64,000 bases of DNA, taken from positions 186,001 to 250,000 of the forward strand of contig NZ_QBKU01000002.1 of the NCBI RefSeq assembly GCF_003054325.1, in the 5' to 3' direction. The stretch comes from Sulfitobacter mediterraneus (GTDB lineage Bacteria > Pseudomonadota > Alphaproteobacteria > Rhodobacterales > Rhodobacteraceae). The notes beneath the pieces were generated by a model that did not search any database, was not told the origin of the DNA, and was given only the letters and a program-made list of their open reading frames with translations. Each line of letters opens with the position of its first letter. The first letter of the stretch is position 1. Positions 18,539-27,060 of the stretch are shown here, piece by piece. A program made the translations under genes and the position numbers.

Positions 18539-18726
18539 CCGATCCGCACGTCACGATCAAGCCAAATCGCCGAGGGCCCCCGCAGGGGATACGGCTATTT
18601 GACTTGAGCGGGGCGGGATGATCGGGCAGACAGGGCTCAAGCATGGGATGCGCCCCGGACCCTTTGGGTCAGGTGAGCCCGCAGCGAAATACCTTTAAAA
18701 TCAAAAATCGAATGCGGCGCAGCCGC

Positions 18727-19986
18727 TCAATGCTCCATGGCCTGCAACAGGCGCTGCTTTTCGCCGCTGTCATCAGGCCGCGATAGGGCTTCGGCCAAGG
18801 CCTCCAACGATCCAATCGAATGACCGGCGCGGAAACTGTCCACATGGGGCAACATTGCGCGAATACCTGCCGCCTTGGGCGCAAACCCGTCCCAACGCAG
18901 CAGCGGATTCAACCAAATCAACCGCCGCGCCGTCAGGTGCAGACGCTGTATCTGCCGCGACAGATCTTCGGGCGCGTCCCGGTCCAACCCATCGGTGATT
19001 AACAAGACAACCGCGCCCTGCCCCATCACCCGACGCGACCAATCGCGGTTGAACGCCTCCAGACTGGCCCCGATCCGGGTGCCGCCTTCCCAGTCCTGCG
19101 CCTCGGCCCCCGCCGCCGCCAGCGCTGCATCCACATCGCGGGTGGCCAGATGGCGGGTGATGTTGGTCAGCCGGGTGCCAAAGGTAAAGGCATGCACCTT
19201 GGCCCATCCGGCCCCCTTGGTGTTACTGACCGCATGCAGAAAATGCAGGATCATCCGCGAATACTGGCTCATGGACCCTGAGATGTCGCAAAGCACCACC
19301 AGATTGGGATAACGCGGTCGCGGAGTTCTGAGCGCCAGATGATGCATCTCCCCGCCTTTGCGCAGCGCCCCGCGCAGGGTGCGGGCGGCATCAATCCTAC
19401 CGCGCGGCGCGGCCATGGCCCGCCGCGATGGCAAGGGTTTGACCGGCAACGTGAGCCGCGCCAGCATGCGTTTGGCCTGCGCTATTTCGGCAAGGCTCAT
19501 CTGTTCAAAATCCAGTTGGCGCAACCGTTCGGTGGCCGACATGGTCAGGCTGGCGTCCACTTCCAATAGTGGATCATCCTGAGCGGTCTCGTCTTCATCC
19601 TGCGGTAGTGGCGCCTCTGCGCCGTCTAACAAAGCCTCGGCCGCGCGTTTCTCTGCCGCTTGCGCCGGTCTGTCCTCCTGTACCCCGCGGATCGCAGGCA
19701 ACATCGCCGACATCATATGTTCCAGATAGCGTGGATCGCGCCAATACAGCCGGAAGATCTGTGCAAAGACCCGGCGGTGTTCGGGCCGGTTCACGAAACA
19801 GGCATGCAGGGTCCAATAGAAATCCCGTTTCTCGGTGAACCCCGCCACCTGCACGGCGCGGATCGCGTCGATCACCCGTCCGGGGCCAATCGGCAACCCG
19901 GCCCGCCGCAGGGCGCGGGCGAAATGGGTGATGTTGCCGGCCAGCTTGGGGTCATCCGGCAGATCGAGGGGCAGATGTTCAGCCAT
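18727..19986 (-). CDS. VWA-domain protein, CoxE-like
   Basis: A 419-residue protein of the VWA/CoxE group that partners MoxR AAA ATPases in metal or cofactor insertion into enzymes. The C-terminal VWA domain has the metal-ion site DISGSMS and a later ITDGLDRD. The N-terminal half is helical, with an acidic stretch in the middle. It lies 60 bp downstream of a moxR gene on the same strand, with a palindromic repeat in between. No CO-dehydrogenase genes are present, so the client is unknown. Confidence 0.85.
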   Translation of the reverse strand: MAEHLPLDLPDDPKLAGNITHFARALRRAGLPIGPGRVIDAIRAVQVAGFTEKRDFYWTLHACFVNRPEHRRVFAQIFRLYWRDPRYLEHMMSAMLPAIRGVQEDRPAQAAEKRAAEALLDGAEAPLPQDEDETAQDDPLLEVDASLTMSATERLRQLDFEQMSLAEIAQAKRMLARLTLPVKPLPSRRAMAAPRGRIDAARTLRGALRKGGEMHHLALRTPRPRYPNLVVLCDISGSMSQYSRMILHFLHAVSNTKGAGWAKVHAFTFGTRLTNITRHLATRDVDAALAAAGAEAQDWEGGTRIGASLEAFNRDWSRRVMGQGAVVLLITDGLDRDAPEDLSRQIQRLHLTARRLIWLNPLLRWDGFAPKAAGIRAMLPHVDSFRAGHSIGSLEALAEALSRPDDSGEKQRLLQAMEH

Positions 19987-19998
19987 GAATGGCTGATT

Positions 19999-20046
19999 GG
20001 AGGCTCTGCCTCCAAACCTCCGGAGTATTTTGGGCCAAAAAGGGGG
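19999..20046. repeat. Short palindromic intergenic repeat
   Basis: GGAGGC (19999-20004) and GCCTCC (20008-20013) form a hairpin with loop TCT, followed by a CTCCGGAGTATTTTGGGCC-like tail. I recall similar sequences scattered between genes in Rhodobacteraceae genomes. Within this window I see only this copy. Confidence 0.5.
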
Positions 20047-20955
20047 TCATGCCACCTCCAACGTGGCCTTGGCCTGATCAAGGATGCGTTTGGCTTCTGA
20101 CCCTTGCAGTTTGGCGATGTCGTCCTGGTATTTCAGGATTGCGCCCAGCGTGTCGGCAATCACCTCGGGGCTGAGGCTGATCACATCGAGAGCCAGCAGG
20201 CATTTGGCCCAGTCGATGGTTTCGGCCACGCCCGGTTTCTTGAACAGATCCTCGGTGCGCAAGTGTTGAACAAAGGCGACAACCTCGCGGCTGAGCGCTT
20301 CTGATGCTTCGGGCGCGCGGGCGGCGAGGATGTCCATCTCGCGTTCAAAGCCGGGGTAGTCGACCCAGTGATAGAGGCAGCGCCGTTTCAAGGCGTCATG
20401 GACCTCGCGGGTGCGGTTTGAGGTCAGGATCACGATCGGCGGCTCTGGCGCCTTGATCGTGCCCAGTTCGGGGATTGTCACCTGAAAATCGCTCAGCGCT
20501 TCGAGCAGGAACGCCTCAAACGGGGCATCGGTGCGGTCCAGCTCATCAATCAGCAGCACCGGCGCGCCGTTCTCATCCGGGCGCATCGCCTCAAGCAGAG
20601 GGCGTTCGATCAGATAATCATCACTAAAGAGCTGGGTGTTCAGCGCGGCGCTGTCCGCACCGCCTGCCGCCTCAGCGGTGCGGATCGCGATCATCTGGGT
20701 TGGAAAGTTCCATTCATAGACCGCCGAAGAGGCATCAAGCCCCTCATAACATTGCAAGCGGATCAAGCGGCGGTTCAGGCCAGCGGCCAGCGCTTTGGCG
20801 ATCTCCGTCTTACCAACGCCCGCCTCACCTTCCAGAAACAGCGGCCGGCCCAGCGAGAGGCTGAGAAACACCACCGTCCCCAAAGCCCGGTCACTGATAT
20901 AGCCCTGATCGTCCAGCATTTTCTGGACAGCGTCGATACTGGATATGTCTGGCAT
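20047..20955 (-). CDS. MoxR-family AAA+ ATPase
   Basis: A 302-residue chaperone-like ATPase. Walker A is GEAGVGKTE, Walker B LLIDELDRTD, and an arginine-rich sensor segment (ILTSNRTREVHDALKRRC) follows. The start at 20955 is supported by GGGAGCC upstream; an earlier in-frame ATG at 21024 lacks a ribosome-binding site. It forms a two-gene unit with the VWA protein downstream, the usual MoxR/CoxD-CoxE pairing. Confidence 0.9.
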   Translation of the reverse strand: MPDISSIDAVQKMLDDQGYISDRALGTVVFLSLSLGRPLFLEGEAGVGKTEIAKALAAGLNRRLIRLQCYEGLDASSAVYEWNFPTQMIAIRTAEAAGGADSAALNTQLFSDDYLIERPLLEAMRPDENGAPVLLIDELDRTDAPFEAFLLEALSDFQVTIPELGTIKAPEPPIVILTSNRTREVHDALKRRCLYHWVDYPGFEREMDILAARAPEASEALSREVVAFVQHLRTEDLFKKPGVAETIDWAKCLLALDVISLSPEVIADTLGAILKYQDDIAKLQGSEAKRILDQAKATLEVA

Positions 20956-21050
20956 GATGGCTCCCTTTGTTTCAAAGGTGCATCTTGGCGGCGCAGCGTC
21001 AAGCCGTGCTGGCGGATATGTCACGCCCGGCCTGCCTGCTGCTGCAAAGA

Positions 21051-21079
21051 TTGACGCGATTCAGCCGCCCTGCCATACT
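21051..21079 (+). promoter_or_regulatory. Possible promoter of the glycosyltransferase operon
   Basis: TTGACG (21051-21056) and CATACT (21074-21079) are separated by 17 bases. A start near 21086 would leave a leader of about 95 bases before the first gene. The divergent moxR promoter must lie in the same 225-bp gap. Confidence 0.45.
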
Positions 21080-21180
21080 TGCCTTTGAATAATATGAGGT
21101 TTCGGGGCATATCGCACCCGGCCCAGAGGCGGCTATGAGACAGACTTTCTACATCCCCATCGCGGGTGGTGCGGCCTGAT

Positions 21181-22224
21181 ATGCGCATCACGGCTGTGAC
21201 CTGTGTCAAAAACGAAGGCCCGTTCCTGCTGGAATGGATCGCCTTTCACCGTGTGATCGGCGTGAGTGATTTTCTGTTTTATTCCAACGATTGCACCGAT
21301 GCGACCGACCGTTTGCTGGACCGGCTGGAGGATCACGGGATCGTCGCGCATCTACCCAATCCGGCGACCAACCGCAATTACCAGATGCAGGCGTTGAAAA
21401 AGGCGCGGCGGCATCCGTTGATCCGCAAGGCCGATTGGGTCTGGGTCGCGGATGTGGACGAGTTTTTGAACATCCATGTGGGCGATCATACGATCCCCGC
21501 GCTGATCCATGCTTGCGGCAATCCGCAGGCGATCTCGGTCACGTTCCAATTCTTTGCCAATGATGGGGTTGAGACCTATGAGGATCAGCCGGTGATCACC
21601 CAGTTCCTGCGCAGTCATAATCCCGACATCTGGTGCGCGGATACGGCGATTGAGGTTAAAAGTCTGGTGCGCGGGGATTTCCCGTTGGACTACTATGGCG
21701 CGCACCGCCCCTTTCATGACGAGGACGTGCCAAAGGAAGAGCGGCCGCGCTGGACCGATGGTGCGGGCCGTCCGGTGCCTGGCCCGTTCCGCCGCCGCGC
21801 CAACAAGCGCCGCATCCGCGCCTTTCCCGCCCATGGCGCCCGGCGGTTTGCGACGTTGAACCATTACGCCCTACGATCGCTCGACAGTTATCTGGTCAAG
21901 AACGACCGGGGTGATGTGAACCGCGAACACCGCGCCTTTGACGACAGCTATTGGCGCGAACGCAACGACGGGGCGTTCTTTGACGATAGCATTCTGCGCT
22001 ACCAGGATGCGCTGACCGAAGAGATGGACCACCTCAAAGCCCTGCCCGGCATCGCCGATTTGCATGACGAGGCGGTCACCCTGCACCGCGCCAAGCGGGA
22101 CGAATTGCTGGCGCAAGACAGCTACCGCGCCATGCAGGACCAATTGCGCAACGCCAGCAGGTTTTGCGCCGCTGAGGCCGCGATCAGGGCAGAAATCGGA
22201 CTGGACGAAGAGGCAAAGCCATGA
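21181..22224 (+). CDS. Glycosyltransferase (family 2/92-like), first gene of the operon
   Basis: A 347-residue cytoplasmic glycosyltransferase of the group found in alphaproteobacterial surface-glycan loci. The N-terminus reads ITAVTCVKNEGPFLLEWI, followed by FYSNDCTDATD and the metal/nucleotide-sugar site DVDEF (residues 91-95). I chose ATG 21181; a GTG five codons upstream is possible. The end overlaps the next gene by ATGA. The sugar and acceptor are unknown. Two more genes in this operon and one at 56982 carry the same domain. Confidence 0.8.
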   Translation: MRITAVTCVKNEGPFLLEWIAFHRVIGVSDFLFYSNDCTDATDRLLDRLEDHGIVAHLPNPATNRNYQMQALKKARRHPLIRKADWVWVADVDEFLNIHVGDHTIPALIHACGNPQAISVTFQFFANDGVETYEDQPVITQFLRSHNPDIWCADTAIEVKSLVRGDFPLDYYGAHRPFHDEDVPKEERPRWTDGAGRPVPGPFRRRANKRRIRAFPAHGARRFATLNHYALRSLDSYLVKNDRGDVNREHRAFDDSYWRERNDGAFFDDSILRYQDALTEEMDHLKALPGIADLHDEAVTLHRAKRDELLAQDSYRAMQDQLRNASRFCAAEAAIRAEIGLDEEAKP

Positions 22225-22856
22225 CCCGCCTGCGCATTGTCAATCTGGCCCTGCCCAAAACCGGCACCACCACCCTGACCGAGGCCTTGCGGGCCGCCGG
22301 GTTGACGGTCGCCGATTGGAAAATCCGCACCGGTCAATCCACGCGCAGCGACATTCCGCGCCAGCACTTGGGCAAAATCATCTATTCCGATTATTTCGAC
22401 AGCGGCGATCCCTTGGCGCGGCTGGATGAATTTGACGCCATCAACGAAATGTCAGCAGTGCGTGAGGATCGGTCTTTGTGGCCGCAAACCGATTGGGGGC
22501 TTTTGAACGCCATCCAAAGCCATCATCCCGGCGTCAAATTTGTGCTGACCCGCCGCGACCCGGCCAAAGCGGCCAACAGCATGATGCGCTGGAACAATCT
22601 GGGAAAACGGCGGCTGCCACAGGCTGATATCCCCGGCCTGCCGCGCGGCTTTGGCCAAAGCGAGGCGGAGCTTGCCCGTTGGATGGAGGGGCACTACGCC
22701 TTTTGTGATCGGGTCTTTCAGGGCTGCGACAATTTTCACGCCTATGACATTGAAGATGACCAAGCGCCTGTAAAACTGGCCACCTATCTGGGCATTGAAC
22801 TGCCTTGGTGGGGACAGGCCAATGTCGGCAAGATCAAAGCGGGAGAGGCAAACTGA
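22221..22856 (+). CDS. Sulfotransferase-family protein
   Basis: A 211-residue protein with both sulfotransferase landmarks: the 5'-phosphosulfate loop LPKTGTTTL (Lys13 in the loop) and the 3'-phosphate-binding stretch LTRRDPAKAANS (Arg111 and Ser120). Such enzymes move sulfate from PAPS to sugars or other hydroxyls. It starts inside the stop of the glycosyltransferase gene (ATGA) and ends in TGATG with the fusion gene, so translation is coupled on both sides. The acceptor is probably the glycan built by its neighbours, by context. Confidence 0.8.
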   Translation: MTRLRIVNLALPKTGTTTLTEALRAAGLTVADWKIRTGQSTRSDIPRQHLGKIIYSDYFDSGDPLARLDEFDAINEMSAVREDRSLWPQTDWGLLNAIQSHHPGVKFVLTRRDPAKAANSMMRWNNLGKRRLPQADIPGLPRGFGQSEAELARWMEGHYAFCDRVFQGCDNFHAYDIEDDQAPVKLATYLGIELPWWGQANVGKIKAGEAN

Positions 22857-25213
22857 TGCGTCTGACACTGCTGATCGGACCCAATGAGAAAGCCGCCGCG
22901 CGATTTCGGGCGATGTTCAAACAAAAGGCCGCCGCGCTAGAGAAACAGGGCATTTGGGCGCCTGAGTGGAACCACGTCCGGCTTTATGCCGCTTGCGCCG
23001 AGACAGGCGATATCACCTCGCTGCGCCACAAACGCGGGATGGACAGCGCCTTGGTGCAACAGACCATGGCGCATGAATTTCAGACCCTGTTTGAAAAGGA
23101 ACTGCCCGACGCCCCTGCCGATCACGTGATATTCAGCGCGGCGCAGCTAGGATCTCTGCTGACGGACCCATTGGAAATCAAGCGTTTGCATGGGCTTTTG
23201 GCCACCAATTTCGACGATATCCAGATCGTTGCCCATGTTGAGGAACAAGCGCGGGCCTTGGCGGCGCATTACATCACAGCGGTTTTGGATGGGCGGCGGC
23301 ATTCCTTGCAGCAAGAGTTGGAACTGACGCAAGATACCGAATGGTGGGCCGGCGCCTTGGCACTGCGACAAGGGCCGGACGCCTTTGCCGGGTTGTTTGA
23401 CGATGTGCAACACCCGCCGCATTGGCTGGATTATGCGGCGCTGTTTGATCATTGGGCGCAGGCCTTTGGCAAAGATAACGTGCAACTGCGCCCGCTTGAT
23501 CTGGCGGCGCTCCGTTCGGAAACCTGCACAGACGAACTGGTGGATATGCTCGGCCTTGGCTCAAACCTTGGCAAGATGTTGGAAGAACGGATGTTCTATC
23601 CTGAACCTGCGGCTTCGCTCACCCGGATGCGGCAATTTAACGATGTGCTGATCCGCCATGCACAAGCCAGGGATATCATTGTCCCGCGTGATCTGTGGCA
23701 CCAGATGCGGATGGGCCTGCGTGTGCCCGGCCCGCCGACAGATCCCGGCAGCCTCTTTGCGATCTCGGATCATTTTGCCAAAGGCAATGCCAAATTGATC
23801 AAAGCATTTCCTGATCTGAAGGGCGCGTTGACCCCCGATGCCCCCTCGGAGGCTTGGCAAGAGGCCGACCCCACCAACGGATATCGCGCCACACAATACC
23901 TCGCCGCCTACGCCCATCAGATCCGCAAGAACAGCACCCCGGTCGCCGAAAAACGCGCCGAAGCGGCGGCGGCAAAGGAGGCCACGGCAAAGTTCGACAC
24001 GCTTTTGTCCGATGATGCGGCTGAGCCAGAGCAGCAGGCCAGCAACGCGCGTCTGCTCAATCGGGTCAAGCTGAACCACGAGATGATCCTGAACACCCAA
24101 TTCAAACCGCACAACAACCTTGGCGCGGTCAACGAGGAAGAGCTGGCCGCCGCCTATCCCCTCGCCCCGCCTCGCAAACTGGCCCCCGGCAGCAGTGGCA
24201 ATGTCATCGTCGGCTGCATGAAGAACGAAGCGCCCTACATCGTTGAATGGATCGCCTATCACCGCGCCATCGGGGTCGATAACTTCTTGATCTACACCAA
24301 TGATTGCAGCGATGGCACGGATGAGGTTCTGGGCCGCTTGCAGGATATGGGCGTGATCCAGCACCGCAACAACGACAATTGGAAGGGCAATTCCCCGCAG
24401 CAATACGCGCTGAACCAAGCCCTGAAAGAGCCCGTCATCCAAAACGCGGATTGGATCATCCACATCGACGTGGACGAATTTATGAACGTGCGCACCGGCA
24501 TTGGCACCTTGGATGATCTGTTTGCCGCTGTGCCTGATGCCACCAACATTGCGATGACATGGCGTCTGTTTGGGCACAACGGGATCACTCAGTTGAACGA
24601 TGACTTTGTGATTGATCAGTTTGAAGCCTGCGCGCCGAAATACTGCCCCAAGCCGCATACGGTCTGGGGGTTCAAAACGATGTTCCGCAACATTGGCGCC
24701 TATGCCAAAATCTCTTGCCACCGGCCCAACAAGCTGGACGAAAGCTTTGAAAACAAAGTTAAATGGGTCAATGGATCAGGTCAGGACATGACCCGTGATG
24801 CCGCGCATAACGGCTGGCGGTCCTCGAAAAACAACATCGGATACGACCTTTTGCAGCTGAACCATTATGCGCTGCGATCCGCCGAAAGTTTCCTGATCAA
24901 ACGCCAACGGGGCCGCGCCCTGCATGTGGATCGGTCCATCGGGATCAACTACTGGATCCGCATGGATTGGTCCGATTTCCGCGACATCACCATCAAACGC
25001 AACATCCCCCGCGTACGGGCCGAATATGACGATCTGATGAAGGACGACATTCTGCGGCAGGCCCATCAAGACGGCTTTGAATGGCACAAGGCGAAGGCGC
25101 GGGAATTGCACCAGATGCCGGAGTTTCAGGATCTTTACCGCCAGGCGCTTGAGGTCAAGCTGAACGAAACCGAACGGGTGGCCTATGCCCTTTCGCTGGA
25201 TATGGAGAGTTGA
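22856..25213 (+). CDS. Fusion: degenerate sulfotransferase-like domain plus glycosyltransferase
   Basis: A 785-residue protein. The N-terminal part (about 1-330) reads like a sulfotransferase fold, but the P-loop is altered (LLIGPNEKAAARF in place of a KTGTT-type loop). The C-terminal part (about 445-730) is a glycosyltransferase like the first gene: VGCMKNEAPYIVEW, YTNDCSDGTDE and DVDEF near residue 538. An Ala/Glu-rich linker joins them. The ATG overlaps the previous stop (TGATG) and GGGAGAGG precedes it. A lipid- or protein-binding role for the N-terminal half is possible if sulfotransfer is lost. Confidence 0.75.
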   Translation: MRLTLLIGPNEKAAARFRAMFKQKAAALEKQGIWAPEWNHVRLYAACAETGDITSLRHKRGMDSALVQQTMAHEFQTLFEKELPDAPADHVIFSAAQLGSLLTDPLEIKRLHGLLATNFDDIQIVAHVEEQARALAAHYITAVLDGRRHSLQQELELTQDTEWWAGALALRQGPDAFAGLFDDVQHPPHWLDYAALFDHWAQAFGKDNVQLRPLDLAALRSETCTDELVDMLGLGSNLGKMLEERMFYPEPAASLTRMRQFNDVLIRHAQARDIIVPRDLWHQMRMGLRVPGPPTDPGSLFAISDHFAKGNAKLIKAFPDLKGALTPDAPSEAWQEADPTNGYRATQYLAAYAHQIRKNSTPVAEKRAEAAAAKEATAKFDTLLSDDAAEPEQQASNARLLNRVKLNHEMILNTQFKPHNNLGAVNEEELAAAYPLAPPRKLAPGSSGNVIVGCMKNEAPYIVEWIAYHRAIGVDNFLIYTNDCSDGTDEVLGRLQDMGVIQHRNNDNWKGNSPQQYALNQALKEPVIQNADWIIHIDVDEFMNVRTGIGTLDDLFAAVPDATNIAMTWRLFGHNGITQLNDDFVIDQFEACAPKYCPKPHTVWGFKTMFRNIGAYAKISCHRPNKLDESFENKVKWVNGSGQDMTRDAAHNGWRSSKNNIGYDLLQLNHYALRSAESFLIKRQRGRALHVDRSIGINYWIRMDWSDFRDITIKRNIPRVRAEYDDLMKDDILRQAHQDGFEWHKAKARELHQMPEFQDLYRQALEVKLNETERVAYALSLDMES

Positions 25214-25215
25214 GC

Positions 25216-25908
25216 ATGGACGGGCAAGACGCTGAAAAAACAGGGTTTATCCGGTCTCGCGGGATGAAGTTCCCAAAACACCCCGAGATCATGCAAGGCA
25301 AAATCCGCCGGCTGCTGCGCAGCAATTCCTATGAGGCGAAAGAAACCGAAGCCGCCCTGCGCGTGGTCCGCGAGGGCGATGTGGTGGTCGAATTGGGCGG
25401 CGGCATCGGCTATATGTCCACGCTGGTGGCCACCAAGCGTGCGATCAAATCGGTGCATGTGTTTGAGGCCAATCCGAACTTGATCCCATACATCCGGTCG
25501 GTTCATGCGGCCAATAACGTGAGCAACGCCCATGTGACCAACGCCATTCTTGGTCCGCGCAAGGGATCGGTGGATTTTTACGTGCGCGAGCCGATGCTCG
25601 GCTCATCCATGCAGGTGCTAGAGGGCGAGGTTGACCCGCCCGCGGTCAAGGTGGACGTGCTAAATGCCAAAGCGACTTTCAAAGAGATCGGCGCAACCGT
25701 GCTGATCTGCGATATTGAGGGTGCCGAGGTTGATTTGATCCCGCAGCTGGATCTGACCGGTCTCAGGGCCGCGATCATCGAAACGCATCCACAGTGGATC
25801 GGCCCTGAGGGCATCAACAAAGTGTTCCGCGCCTTTATGGATGCGGGCCTCGCCTATTATCATCGCGGCTCTCACGGCAAGGTGCTGGCGTTCCGGACGG
25901 ATTGGTAA
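25216..25908 (+). CDS. FkbM-family methyltransferase
   Basis: A 230-residue SAM-dependent O-methyltransferase. The SAM-binding motif is VVVELGGGIGYMST, followed by HVFEANPN and the family's ICDIEGAEVDLIP. FkbM enzymes methylate hydroxyls of sugars or lipids. The start is ATG 25216, five bases after the previous stop region and six after GGAGAG; a TTG at 25210 would sit directly on that site. Its TAA is followed at once by the GTG of the next gene. It most likely caps or decorates the glycan made by this operon. Confidence 0.85.
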   Translation: MDGQDAEKTGFIRSRGMKFPKHPEIMQGKIRRLLRSNSYEAKETEAALRVVREGDVVVELGGGIGYMSTLVATKRAIKSVHVFEANPNLIPYIRSVHAANNVSNAHVTNAILGPRKGSVDFYVREPMLGSSMQVLEGEVDPPAVKVDVLNAKATFKEIGATVLICDIEGAEVDLIPQLDLTGLRAAIIETHPQWIGPEGINKVFRAFMDAGLAYYHRGSHGKVLAFRTDW

Positions 25909-26952
25909 GTGACCCATCTCGCCATTCTCTGCGTCAAGAACGAAGGCGCGTTTCTGCTGGAATGGCTGGCGCATCACCGTGCCTGTGGGTTTGACGATTT
26001 TCTCGTCTTTTCAAATGATTGCGGCGATGGGACCGATCAAATTCTGGACCGATTGCAAGACATCGGCTGGTTGACCCATCACCGCAATGATGGCCCCTAT
26101 GACAGCGGCGGCATTCAGTTTACCGCACTCAAACAAGCTGCGAAACTCGACTTGGTCAAACGCGCCGAATGGATTTTGCCACTGGACGTGGACGAGTTTG
26201 TCAATATCCACTGCGGCGATCACACGCTGGCCGCGCTGCACACCGCCCTGCCCGAGGCGACGGCGATCACACTGACCTGGCGGTTGTTCGGCAATGGTGG
26301 TATCGCCCGCTACGCAGATCGGTCGGTGACTGAGACATTCACCAAATGCGCCCCCAAGGTGATGCCTTGGCCATGGCGGGCGGCGATGTTCAAAACGCTT
26401 TATCGCAATGATGGGATTTACCGCAAACCCGGTGTGCATCGGCCCCGTGACCCCGACAAAACCCGCCTGAGCGAGGCACGATGGTTCGGCGGGCGCGGAG
26501 AGGCGTTAGAAGACAGGTTTCGCACCAAGGGGATCTTTTCCGACTTCCGGCAGGACAACACACCTCTGGTGCAATTGAACCATTACCCCCTTGGCGCGAT
26601 GGAGAGCTATATTCTCAAGGCGGATCGTGGCCGCGCTGTGCATGCCGATGACCGTTTGGGCATGGACTATTGGGTCGAACGGAACTTCAACAGCGAAACC
26701 GACACCTCCATCTCCGCATTGGCCCCCCGGCGCGACACTTTGCAGGCCGAACTGCACGCCGATCCCCTTCTGGGACCGCTGCACCAACAGGCGGTGCAAT
26801 GGCGCAAAGACCGCTTTGAAACACTGATGCTGGAAGAGCCGAACCGCGCCCTTTTTGGCCGTTTGGTGATGACGCCAGCCTCTGAACCGGTCTCGTCTGA
26901 AACCGCCAAATTCCTTATGTCTTATGGACGAAGGGCGCAAAACCGCCACTAA
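25909..26952 (+). CDS. Glycosyltransferase (family 2/92-like), last gene of the operon
   Basis: A 347-residue paralogue of the first gene: LAILCVKNEGAFLLEWL, FSNDCGDGTD and DVDEF at residues 93-97. The start is a GTG abutting the preceding stop (TAAGTG); no nearby ATG gives a full domain. The C-terminal half has WRLFGNGGI and a QLNHYPLGAMESY motif shared with its paralogues. The donor sugar is unknown. Confidence 0.8.
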   Translation: MTHLAILCVKNEGAFLLEWLAHHRACGFDDFLVFSNDCGDGTDQILDRLQDIGWLTHHRNDGPYDSGGIQFTALKQAAKLDLVKRAEWILPLDVDEFVNIHCGDHTLAALHTALPEATAITLTWRLFGNGGIARYADRSVTETFTKCAPKVMPWPWRAAMFKTLYRNDGIYRKPGVHRPRDPDKTRLSEARWFGGRGEALEDRFRTKGIFSDFRQDNTPLVQLNHYPLGAMESYILKADRGRAVHADDRLGMDYWVERNFNSETDTSISALAPRRDTLQAELHADPLLGPLHQQAVQWRKDRFETLMLEEPNRALFGRLVMTPASEPVSSETAKFLMSYGRRAQNRH

Positions 26953-27060
26953 ACCTCACTGTTTTCACACGCATTTTCCGCAATTTCGCCGCATTGAGCC
27001 GCTACATCCTCATACAAATGCGCACAAAATAAGCGCGGATATGCTATTGAGGACGTGGCA

